A model generated the notes under the pieces. It was not told the origin of the DNA. It worked only from the letters and a program-made list of their open reading frames with translations, and did no database searches. DNA of 64,000 nucleotides from an uncultured Prevotella sp. (GTDB lineage: Bacteria; Bacteroidota; Bacteroidia; Bacteroidales; Bacteroidaceae): NCBI GenBank assembly GCA_937922435.1, contig CAKZVT010000002.1, positions 57,290 through 121,289 on the forward strand, written 5' to 3'. Numbering within the stretch: position 1 is the first letter of the stretch; every line of letters starts with the position of its first letter. Positions 51,631-60,100 of this stretch are shown piece after piece. The position numbers and the translations under genes were made by a program.

Positions 51631-52557
51631 ATGAATAATATATTGCCACAAATAGGCCGCACTCCGCTCGTGGAGCTTGGCCGCATATCACGCGCCGCAG
51701 GACTTGAAACGCCAATCATGGCGAAGGCGGAAATGCTCAACCCCGGCGGAAGCGTAAAGGACAGGGTGGCCCAGGCGATGGTCGAGGACGCCGAAGCAAG
51801 GGGCATCCTGCTTCCCGGAGCTACCATAATAGAGCCTACAAGCGGCAACACCGGCATCGGGCTTGCGCTCGTCTCCGCCGTAAAAGGCTACCATCTTATA
51901 CTCACCATGCCCGAGACGATGAGCCTCGAGAGGCGCAAACTGCTCGCAGCCTACGGCGCGGAGGTGCGCCTTACGCCTGCGGCTGAAGGCATGGCGGGCG
52001 CTGTAGCCGAGGCCGGACGCCTGCGCGCGGCGGTCAAAGGCTCGGTGACGCTCGGACAGTTTGACAACCCGGCCAACCCACGATGCCACTACATGACGAC
52101 CGGCAGGGAAATAATCGAGCAGACGGGCGGCATGGTCGACATATTCGTAGCATGTGTAGGCACCGGCGGAACGGTGTCGGGCACAGGGCGAAGGCTGAAG
52201 GAACACAACGGCGCTGTACGCATAGTGGCCGTTGAGCCGGCATCGTCGCCCCTGCTGTCTACGGGCAAAGCCGGGCCGCACAAAATCCAGGGAATAGGCG
52301 CGAACTTCGTTCCCAAGACATACGACGCAGCCGTGGTCGACGAAATTGTCACCGTAACCGACGACGAGGCCATGCGCACGGCGCGGCAGCTCGCGGCCAC
52401 CGAAGGGCTGCTCGCAGGCATATCGTCGGGCGCGGCGGTGGCTGCGGCGGTGAAAATAGCCATGCGGCAGGAGAACAGGGGCAAGCGCATAGTGACCCTG
52501 TTGCCCGACACGGGCGAAAGATACCTGTCTACCGAACTGTTTGACAACAACCCTTAA
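51631..52557 (+). CDS. cysK: Cysteine synthase (O-acetylserine sulfhydrylase)
   Basis: PLP enzyme making cysteine from O-acetylserine and sulfide. ATG 51631 gives MNNILPQIGRTPLVELGRIS, the standard start. The PLP lysine is Lys43 in NPGGSVKDRVA; TSGNTGIGLA binds the substrate carboxylate, GTGGTVSGTG holds the PLP phosphate and GISSGAAVAAA lies near the end. Length (308 residues) is standard. It follows the EamA transporter at 55 bases and is followed at 13 bases by an SGNH hydrolase gene, so the three may form an operon. The EamA protein could export cysteine-related metabolites; this is inference. Confidence 0.94.
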   Translation: MNNILPQIGRTPLVELGRISRAAGLETPIMAKAEMLNPGGSVKDRVAQAMVEDAEARGILLPGATIIEPTSGNTGIGLALVSAVKGYHLILTMPETMSLERRKLLAAYGAEVRLTPAAEGMAGAVAEAGRLRAAVKGSVTLGQFDNPANPRCHYMTTGREIIEQTGGMVDIFVACVGTGGTVSGTGRRLKEHNGAVRIVAVEPASSPLLSTGKAGPHKIQGIGANFVPKTYDAAVVDEIVTVTDDEAMRTARQLAATEGLLAGISSGAAVAAAVKIAMRQENRGKRIVTLLPDTGERYLSTELFDNNP

Positions 52558-52570
52558 AAACTATTCTGAT

Positions 52571-53428
52571 ATGATTTGCAAGATTTTTGCACTGCTCGCC
52601 GCGGTGCTGGCATGCTCCGCAGCGTCAGCACAGGACGGCACATGCAATGCCGCCTGCCAACATTCAGTCGTACAAGAGCAGGCCGCCTGCCACCCGTGGT
52701 ACGGCAAACGCGTGGGCTTCATAGGCGACTCCATGACCGACCCGAAGAACAACCAGGCCGACATTCCGCGCAAATACTGGCACTACCTGCGGCAGATGCT
52801 CGCCATAGAGCCGTATGTCTACGGCAAGAGCGGCCGCCAGTGGGACGACGTGCCGCGGCAGGCCGGGCTGCTTGCCGCCGAACATGGCGACAGCGTTGAC
52901 GCCGTGGTGGTGTTCATCGGGACAAACGACTTCAACGCAGGAGTGCCCTTGGGGCGGTGGTATGACGAAGCGGAAGGCACCGTGACGGCGGCCGTACACG
53001 GCGAAAAGAAGCAGTACAGGCGCAAAAGGCGCATTTACTCGATTGACGGAAACACGCTGAAGGGGCGCATAAACATAGCCTTGCAGAAGCTCAAGACGCT
53101 GTTCCCCGACAAGCAAATAGTGCTGCTAACGCCCATCCACCGCGCCGCCGCGGCCTTCGGCGACACCAACATACAGCCCGACGAGAGCTGGCAGAACCTG
53201 TGCGGCGAGTACTTTGACGCTTACGTGGACGCGGTGAAAGAGGCCGGCAACGTATGGGGCGTGCCAGTAATAGACCTCAACGCCGTAAGCGGTCTTAACC
53301 CCATGGTGACGGCGCAGCAGCATTTCTTCCACGACAAGGCCACCGACCTGCTTCATCCCGGCGACAAGGGACAGCTTCGTCTGGCGCAGACACTCGTCCG
53401 CCAGCTGTACAGCCTGCCTGTGTTCTGA
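52571..53428 (+). CDS. Secreted SGNH/GDSL hydrolase
   Basis: A 285-residue exported esterase or acylhydrolase. ATG 52571 gives a signal peptide MICKIFALLAAVLACSAASA, cleaved after ASA, or possibly a lipoprotein site at LAC. The four SGNH blocks are visible: VGFIGDSMTDP (Ser nucleophile), the Gly block in YVYGKSGRQWDD, VVFIGTNDFNAG (Asn) and the C-terminal DLLHPGDKGQLRLA (Asp/His). An insertion of about 25 residues rich in Lys/Arg (GEKKQYRRKRRIYS) follows the third block. It probably acts in the periplasm or on the outer surface on acylated sugars or lipids. It starts 13 bases after cysK. Confidence 0.87.
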   Translation: MICKIFALLAAVLACSAASAQDGTCNAACQHSVVQEQAACHPWYGKRVGFIGDSMTDPKNNQADIPRKYWHYLRQMLAIEPYVYGKSGRQWDDVPRQAGLLAAEHGDSVDAVVVFIGTNDFNAGVPLGRWYDEAEGTVTAAVHGEKKQYRRKRRIYSIDGNTLKGRINIALQKLKTLFPDKQIVLLTPIHRAAAAFGDTNIQPDESWQNLCGEYFDAYVDAVKEAGNVWGVPVIDLNAVSGLNPMVTAQQHFFHDKATDLLHPGDKGQLRLAQTLVRQLYSLPVF

Positions 53429-53461
53429 AGCCACGCGCCAAGTGCCTGACTATCAGGCCCA

Positions 53462-53547
53462 TTGCAAAAGGCCGTCTTTCACACCGCAAAAGGTGGCCTT
53501 TTGGCGTGCGATTGACGGCCTTTTGCAAGCTGAAAGACGGCATATCA
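53462..53547. repeat. Dispersed repeat, GGCCGTCTTT/GGTGGCCTTTT words
   Basis: GCAAAAGGCCGTCTTTCAC, GCAAAAGGTGGCCTTTTGG, TTGACGGCCTTTTGCAAGC and GAAAGACGGC occur in series. The series is very close to that at 50371-50469, 3 kb away, including the order of words. It fills the gap 53429-53644. Confidence 0.75.
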
Positions 53548-53644
53548 GGATTCACCACAACCTGATAGAACAGATTGCAACTACGGCTATTGTAACCATC
53601 CGTCATTTTTTTGACGGACACAAACAGAAACATGATAAAAGTTT

Positions 53645-53950
53645 ATGTCCAGAATAGACGATGAACGCCGCACCGTAAGGCTCATGATACGCCTGTATTG
53701 CCGCCGTAAGGAGGGCAACCGCCGTCTTTGCGACGGATGCAGGACCTTGGCGGAATATGCCGAAGAGAGGCTGTCAAGATGCCGCTTCGGCGAGGGCAAG
53801 CCTACATGCAGGCTATGCAAAGTGCATTGCTACCGCACGGACATGCGGCTGAAGATGAAAGAAATCATGCGCTACTCGGGGCCGCGCATGATTTTGTACC
53901 ACCCCGTGATTGCCATGAGGCATCTTGTCAGGGAAATGTTGAAAAGGTAA
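53645..53950 (+). CDS. NOSP (nitrous oxide-stimulated promoter) family protein
   Basis: A 101-residue cysteine-rich basic protein. The Cys pattern (LYCRRKEG, LCDGCRTLAEYAEERLSRC, PTCRLCKVHCY) followed by MRYSGPRMILYHPVIAMRHL matches the small family named nitrous oxide-stimulated promoter (PF11756), whose function is unknown; the cysteines suggest metal binding. It stands alone, convergent with ispH, with a short GAAAAGGTAAAAAGGTGG-like repeat after its end. Confidence 0.82.
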   Translation: MSRIDDERRTVRLMIRLYCRRKEGNRRLCDGCRTLAEYAEERLSRCRFGEGKPTCRLCKVHCYRTDMRLKMKEIMRYSGPRMILYHPVIAMRHLVREMLKR

Positions 53951-53972
53951 AAAGGTGGAAAGGACGGCCTTC

Positions 53973-54824
53973 TCACCTCTCTGTTATCCAGTCGCGGCAC
54001 TTCTCCATTAGCCATTTCGGCGTACTCGTGGCACCGCATATGCCGACAGTCTCTACACCGGCGAGCCACGCGGGGTCGATTTCTTCAGGCCCTTCTATGA
54101 GGTGGCTGTTGCCGTTTACGCGCTGGCATTCGGCAAATAGCACGCGGCCGTTGCTGCTCTTGCGGCCGCAAACGAACAGTATGAGGTCGTGGCGCATAGC
54201 GAACGCGCTGATGGCCGGCATGCGGTTGGCTACCTGGCGGCAGATGGTGTCGAAGCTGCGGAACGTCGCTCCCGGAGCGATATGCTCCTGGATGTAGTCC
54301 GTTATGCGGTGGAATTCGTCGAGAGACTTCGTCGTCTGCGAATAAAGGTATATGTCCCGCGTGAAGTCTAACCGCTTCACGCCGTCAAGGTCGGCAACGA
54401 CGACGGCGCGTCCGACCGTCTGCCCTACCAGTCCTAACACCTCGGCGTGTCCCGGTTTGCCGAAAATCACAATCTGCGCGTCTTTGTTCTCGTCGTATTT
54501 CCGCTTAATCCTGCGTTGCAGTTGCAACACAACGGGGCACGTGGCATCGATTATTTCAATGCCGTTGCGCTGCGCCAGGGCGTATGTCTCGGGCGGTTCG
54601 CCGTGGGCGCGGAGCAACACTTTCACGCCGTGCAGCCGCTCCATCTCGTCGTGATTGATGGTTACCAGCCCCAAGCGGCGCAGCCGTTCACACTCCATTC
54701 CGTTGTGCACGATGTCGCCGAGGCAGTAAAGCGTCTTGCCTGCGGCCAGCTCTTCCTCGGCCTTGCGTATGGCCGTGGTCACCCCGAAGCAAAAGCCGCT
54801 GCCGCTGTCAATCTCTATTTGCAT
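53973..54824 (-). CDS. ispH: 4-hydroxy-3-methylbut-2-enyl diphosphate reductase IspH
   Basis: Last enzyme of the MEP isoprenoid pathway, an iron-sulfur reductase giving IPP and DMAPP. ATG 54824 gives MQIEIDSGSGFCFGV, with the first cluster cysteine at residue 12, as in the family; the frame extends upstream but those residues look like leader. The other ligands are in DATCPVV and ICGATSTPKWL; the substrate His is in GDIVHNGME and in LLRAHGEPP (the family has HG here), and FGKPGHAEVLG is conserved. It is transcribed away from the convergent NOSP gene's end; meaB lies upstream on the same strand. Confidence 0.95.
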   Translation of the reverse strand: MQIEIDSGSGFCFGVTTAIRKAEEELAAGKTLYCLGDIVHNGMECERLRRLGLVTINHDEMERLHGVKVLLRAHGEPPETYALAQRNGIEIIDATCPVVLQLQRRIKRKYDENKDAQIVIFGKPGHAEVLGLVGQTVGRAVVVADLDGVKRLDFTRDIYLYSQTTKSLDEFHRITDYIQEHIAPGATFRSFDTICRQVANRMPAISAFAMRHDLILFVCGRKSSNGRVLFAECQRVNGNSHLIEGPEEIDPAWLAGVETVGICGATSTPKWLMEKCRDWITER

Positions 54825-54921
54825 TGTTGTTGGGAAGTTGAAGATGTAAAAGAAGTTATGGAAGCTAAAGCCGGACAATGTGATTTGCACAAGGCTTTAA
54901 CTTCCATAACCCCGTTTGATG

Positions 54922-56022
54922 TTATAAATTCATATTGTTAAAATACTCGTCCAGCAGACCGTTTGCCGCCGCAAAACTTGTGCGCCGCCCTTCAAGCACG
55001 GAACGTTCGGCGTCTTCCAGACGTTGCTGGATGGCCGGATTGTTGTAGAAATGGTCGCGCAGGTGCTCGTTTATGGTCTCGTACATCCAGTATTTGCTTT
55101 GTTCGTTGCGCCTGTAAGAGAAGTAACCGTTGCCCTTCACGTAGTCAAAATACTCGTAAACCATGTCCCATACTTCTTTTATTCCTGTACCATAGAAACC
55201 GCTGTAACACAGGACCTTCGGCTGCCAGCCGCTCTCCGACGCAGGAAAGAAATGCAGGGCGTTGCGGAAGTTGCGTGCAGCCAAGTGGCAACGGTCAACG
55301 TTCTCGCCGTCACACTTGTTGATTACGATGCCGTCGGATATTTCCATGATGCCACGCTTGATGCCTTGCAGCTCGTCGCCGGTGCCTGCAAGCTGGATAA
55401 GCAGGAAGAAGTCAACCATCGAGTGACAGGCTGTCTCGCTCTGTCCTACGCCCACCGTCTCGACGAAAATCTTGTCGAAACCTGCCGCTTCACAAAGAAT
55501 GATGGTCTCGCGGGTCTTCCGCGCCACTCCGCCAAGCGACCCTGCGGTGGGGCTGGGACGGATGAACGCGTCTTGACGCACTGACAACTTCTCCATACGG
55601 GTCTTGTCTCCGAGGATGCTGCCCTTGGAGCGTTCCGAGCTTGGGTCTATTGCAAGGACGGCGAGTTTGCCGCCTGTGCGGTCGAGAACGTGCAGCCCGA
55701 ACTGGTCGATTGACGTGCTCTTGCCTGCTCCAGGCACACCGCTTATGCCGATGCGAACCGACCGTCCGCTGTGAGGCAGACACTTCTCGATTACCTCCTG
55801 AGCCTTGGCGTAGTGGTCGGGATTGACGCTTTCTATCAACGTTACAGCCTGGCTTAATACTGTAATGTTGCCTTTCAGTATGCCCTCGACCATCTCCCCT
55901 ACCGGCATCTCGCGCCGCTTGAAGCGTCCGCGCTTCAGATACGGGTTGACAATTGACGGCTGCTGCACACCGGCGTTTACCGCCAGACCTTTGTATTCGT
56001 TGCTGTTTTCAGGATGTTCCAT
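54922..56022 (-). CDS. meaB: Methylmalonyl-CoA mutase-associated GTPase MeaB
   Basis: G3E-type GTPase that loads and protects the adenosylcobalamin cofactor of methylmalonyl-CoA mutase. The 366-residue protein has Walker A GISGVPGAGKST, switch AIDPSSERSKGSILGDKTRM, FIRPSPTAGSLGGVARKTRE and the FVETVGVGQSE Walker B/switch, then NKCDGEN. The helical N-terminal and dimerising C-terminal arms are present. Prevotella-type propionate/succinate metabolism uses this mutase. It lies between ispH and a DUF1573 gene, 16 bases from the latter, on the same strand; the mutase genes are not in the window. Confidence 0.95.
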   Translation of the reverse strand: MEHPENSNEYKGLAVNAGVQQPSIVNPYLKRGRFKRREMPVGEMVEGILKGNITVLSQAVTLIESVNPDHYAKAQEVIEKCLPHSGRSVRIGISGVPGAGKSTSIDQFGLHVLDRTGGKLAVLAIDPSSERSKGSILGDKTRMEKLSVRQDAFIRPSPTAGSLGGVARKTRETIILCEAAGFDKIFVETVGVGQSETACHSMVDFFLLIQLAGTGDELQGIKRGIMEISDGIVINKCDGENVDRCHLAARNFRNALHFFPASESGWQPKVLCYSGFYGTGIKEVWDMVYEYFDYVKGNGYFSYRRNEQSKYWMYETINEHLRDHFYNNPAIQQRLEDAERSVLEGRRTSFAAANGLLDEYFNNMNL

Positions 56023-56038
56023 GACTTGACTGCTTTGT

Positions 56039-57100
56039 TCATTTGACGTTTACGTGTATGACTACTTTCGACTTGTTGGGGTCGTTGGTAATCATCAGCA
56101 CGCGCGGCTTGCTCCTTGCGTTCTTGAGTTGCTTGCGGTAAGCCGTTATTTTGAGTTTGGCCGACTCGCCCGGGTCGAGCCTCGACTTGTTCAGACGCAC
56201 CTTCAGGCCAGTTGTGAACATCTGCATCGAGCTGATGGTGAGCCTGCTGCGCCCTTGGTTTTCTATTATTATTGTGCCGCTCTTGCTGTCTTTGCCTTCA
56301 AAAGAACCAAGGTCAAGCGTCTCGGCGGACAGCTTCATGACCGGAGCATTGCGCCTTTGCGTCTCTGACATGTTCCTGAATTCGGGCAGGAGAACGGCCG
56401 AAACGGATATTTCCTTGTCGTCGCCGACCTTGTCGCCGGGGAACATTCCGAGATAGACCGACGACTGCGTAAGGCCGTAGCTGCGCAGCTTCGCCGAGTT
56501 AAGGGTTATTGTCGCCACTCCCGTCCGCCCCGGGGCGATGGTCTCGGGCGACACCGACGCGCTAAGGTAATTGGGCAAATGCATCACCACGGGGGTAACA
56601 CTCTCGCTGCCGCTGTTGATGATATGGATTTTCTCGACTGGCGTTTCGCCGAGGTTCACATCGTCAAACTCGATGTTGTTCTTGTCCGTGCGCACGCTGC
56701 CGAGCGTATAGTCGTAGACACCTGAATAGTCGGTCAGATGGTCTACGACGACCCCTTTCATCGTAAGGTACAAAGGTTTGTCTGAAGCGTTGCTGTAAAT
56801 GGCCGCCTCCTTGTAGAAATGTCCCATCTGGCGGGCGTCGAACGTCACCTCCACCGTGAAGTTGTCGCCCTTCGCAATGGTGCCTTTGGGATAGTCGGCC
56901 ACAACGCAGTCGCAACTCGTCCGCACGGTGTCAATCACCAGTTCGCTGCCTTTGTTGCGCAGTTCGAACTTCGCCGTTACGGGGGTTTCATACATTACGT
57001 TGCCGCAATCGACAACTTCCTGCTTGACCGAGATGCGCTGTGCCGACACGTCGAGAGACAAGGCGGCCAACACTATGGGCAGTATTGTTTTCTTGTTCAT
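56039..57100 (-). CDS. DUF1573-containing exported protein
   Basis: A 353-residue periplasmic or surface protein with signal peptide MNKKTILPIVLAALSLDVSA. Residues 25-115 form a DUF1573 Ig-like domain (CGNVMYETPVTAKFELRNKG, VRTSCDCVVADYP, TFDARQMGHFYKEAAIYSNA). Two further beta-sandwich repeats follow (EFDDVNLGETPVEKIHIINSG; LDLGSFEGKDSKSGTIIIENQG), so the protein is probably three Ig-like modules in a row. The CDC motif is typical of DUF1573 in Bacteroidota. It sits 18 bases after the alpha-2-macroglobulin gene and 16 before meaB on the minus strand, so the three may share a transcript. Precise function unknown. Confidence 0.85.
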   Translation of the reverse strand: MNKKTILPIVLAALSLDVSAQRISVKQEVVDCGNVMYETPVTAKFELRNKGSELVIDTVRTSCDCVVADYPKGTIAKGDNFTVEVTFDARQMGHFYKEAAIYSNASDKPLYLTMKGVVVDHLTDYSGVYDYTLGSVRTDKNNIEFDDVNLGETPVEKIHIINSGSESVTPVVMHLPNYLSASVSPETIAPGRTGVATITLNSAKLRSYGLTQSSVYLGMFPGDKVGDDKEISVSAVLLPEFRNMSETQRRNAPVMKLSAETLDLGSFEGKDSKSGTIIIENQGRSRLTISSMQMFTTGLKVRLNKSRLDPGESAKLKITAYRKQLKNARSKPRVLMITNDPNKSKVVIHVNVK

Positions 57101-57118
57101 TGTCCTTTTGGTCTTGTT

Positions 57119-60100
57119 TTATTTTACTTCAATCGACATGGAAGCCGCCCTTGCCGAATATTCGGGCGCGTATGCGCATTGCGCGGTACACGTACCTGTT
57201 TCGTAACGGCCTGCGCGGTCGATGTAATACTCAGTCTCTATGACGTGCTTGCCCTTGCTCATGCGGTCGAAGTAGTAATTTGTGGCGTTGTCCTTCGGCG
57301 CGCAGTAGTAGCCCGAACGGTAGCCGCTAAGCTGGCGTACAGGCTCCATGCAGGCCGCGCGCTTGTCTTTCACCTGCACATAGTCATAGTCGCGGTCGGC
57401 CTGGATGGTGATGCGCACGGTAACACGGTCGCCTACCTTCAGGGCCTTTGCAGGCTTGCCGTCAGCGTCGAGGATTTCCCTCGTAATGCGAAAGGCCGTA
57501 GATTGGCTTTCAATTGACGACGTTTTGCACAGCGATTGACCGTATATTGCACCCCAAGAGGTGCCCTTTGACAACTTATTGACTGTCAACGCCTTACCGC
57601 CTTCATATTCTTCCGCCATCTTGACGTAGCCAAGCCCGGCCGTAGCCTGCGGCGTTTCGAGCGGCTTGCCGTCGATGGCGAGCGCGGTTTCCGCCTTGCT
57701 TTCAAGTGCCGACATGTTGCCGTTGAGGAACGCGTAGACGGCGTTGACATTGTTGAACGGCGTGCCCCATTCCTGCACGCGCTTCTGCATGAGCAGCCAA
57801 CGCTTCATGCCCTCGATGCTTGCAGCGTAGCCCTGCGCGTCGACCAGCGTCATGGCCTCGATGGCTGCGACCTGTGTGGGTATGCCGTAGTCGAACCAGC
57901 TGTAGCCCGTGCGCGGCGAATCATAGTAGCGTCCCATCTCTTCCGTCTCCACGGTGTACTCGTCAAGGCTCTTGATGTACTCTTCGGCGAGTGTCGTTTC
58001 GCCGCGTTTCGCCAGCACGACGGCCATCAGTGCCTTGTAATACAGGTTCAATACGGTGTTGTTCTTCTTCAGGCTTTCCAGCAGATAGTCGGCCGCCTCG
58101 CTTTCCTTCGGCGAAAGCTGCCTGCCGTCCAAGGCGTTGATGTACAGATAATGTATGGAGTTGTTGACGAAAACGTATGGCGTAGCGCCCTTGTCCTCGT
58201 TCTTCTTTATTTCCTCGTATTCCTCGACTACCCTGTTGCCGAGGAACTTCATCGCGGCATTGAGCATCTTCCTTGTGTCCTTCTGCTTGCCCGTCATCTT
58301 GTCAAGGCGTACAAGCGTCTCTGCAACTGTTGTCGTAACCGGAACTGAACCGAACTTCATTCCAGGCCACCAGCACCACGAACCGTCCTCCGTGCTTTGC
58401 AGCTTGCGCAGCTTTTCAAGCGTTGTCGAGAGGTTGTTGGCCAGCGTCGAACTGTCGAAATAGTTGGCAAGCATCTGCTTCTGGTCGCTTTCGCGGTCGG
58501 CATCGGCCACCCACGGAGTCTCGTCGAGCACAATGTTCTTCAGCTCCTGGTTCTTTTCCAGGCGGCTCTTCAGGCTCTCCTGCCCTGCCTCGCGCTTCCA
58601 CTGCTCGAAGACGGAGCGTATCCTGGGCGACTGTTGCATAAGGTATGCGCTTATGCTGTTGGCATAATAAGCTGTGGCAAGGCTTATAGCGTTGTCCTCG
58701 CGCGCGTTGTTTATATAAGGTAGAGCCTGTATTGTGAGCCATGCCGGGTTGTTGGTGTACTCCACGGTCAGCTTTTCGTCACGTCCGCCGTCGGGGAACA
58801 GCTGCTTCAAATCGATGGTCTTCACGCCCGGCTCGTGCTGAGTGAATGGCACGGTGTTGGTTACAAGCTCCGCGTCGGGCAGGATTGGCAGGTAATGTTG
58901 CTCTCCGTCGCTGAAGTCCTTGCCCTCGGCGAAGATGCGGCAGACGAGCAACGAGCGGTTTGCATCAGGCCGGTAGTTGAACGATACGCTGCAAGTAGAG
59001 TCGGCATTTACCTCGAACTTCTGCTTTACTTCCAGCACAACCTTCTCCGTTTCAGGGTCAACCATCTGCATTATGGCCGTTCCCTTGACGGCGTTCTCTG
59101 ACGTGTTGGATATTCGTGCGGCGATTGTCGCCTGGTCGCCGACGCGTACAAAGCGCGGCATGTTCGGCTGTACCATCACTTTCTTGCTGGCAACGGCCTT
59201 GCCGTAGAGCATTCCGTTGTTCATGTCCTTGTCGTGTGCAAGTCCCATGAAGCGCCATGTCGTCACGCTTTCGGGCAGGGTAAACTTCACCGAAACATTG
59301 CCCGTGCTGCCCGTCTGAAGGGCAGGATAGAAGAAAGCGGTCTCATTCAGGTTCTCGCGCAGCTGCACATTGGCAGCCTCTTCACCGTCAGCATCGCCGC
59401 CTGCGGCATCGCTTACAACAACATTTTCGCTCAATTCCAAAGGCGCACCGATGTTAAGTCCGCCAATACGGGTTCCTGATTCCGTTGCAGAATCTTTCTT
59501 TACAACCGGTGCCGTGCTCTTTACCGTTGCGCCCTTTACCGCTTTCCTAAGTGCCACACCTCTCGTCGGGCCATTTGAAATCTCTTCGACGGCAACAACA
59601 ACGTTGCCGTTTGTATAGCTGAATGAAGGAGTAACGGCGAGATAACCAAAGTCGAGCGCAGGCACGTTGGCCAGCTTCAGCTCCATGCTTCTGGTGAGAG
59701 CAATCCGGTAATAATCAGGAACTGACCAAAAAGCGTAAGGCAACGAGATATACATATACGACGGGAACGACCACGAGAAGGGTGCCAACTGGTCGAGCGA
59801 ATAGTCGTACATCGTGGCGAGAAGCTGCGCGTCGGCCGGTGTTCCGTCATGTTTCGTTATGTTGAGCGTCCACTCTTCCTGCTGTCCCGGTGTCAAGCGG
59901 TCGCGGAAAGTGCCCCATTTCACGATGAGACGCTTGTCGGGCAGCGGCCTGCGTATGCCTACATTGTGGAAGTAAGCCTCGCCGTCCTTCACCCAAATCA
60001 AGTTTATTCGCAGACCGTCGCCATACTCTTCCTTGTACGTCAGCTTGTGTGTTGCCACCTCGCCGTCAAGCTCCAGCGTGCCGCTCTTCAGCAGTTTGTC

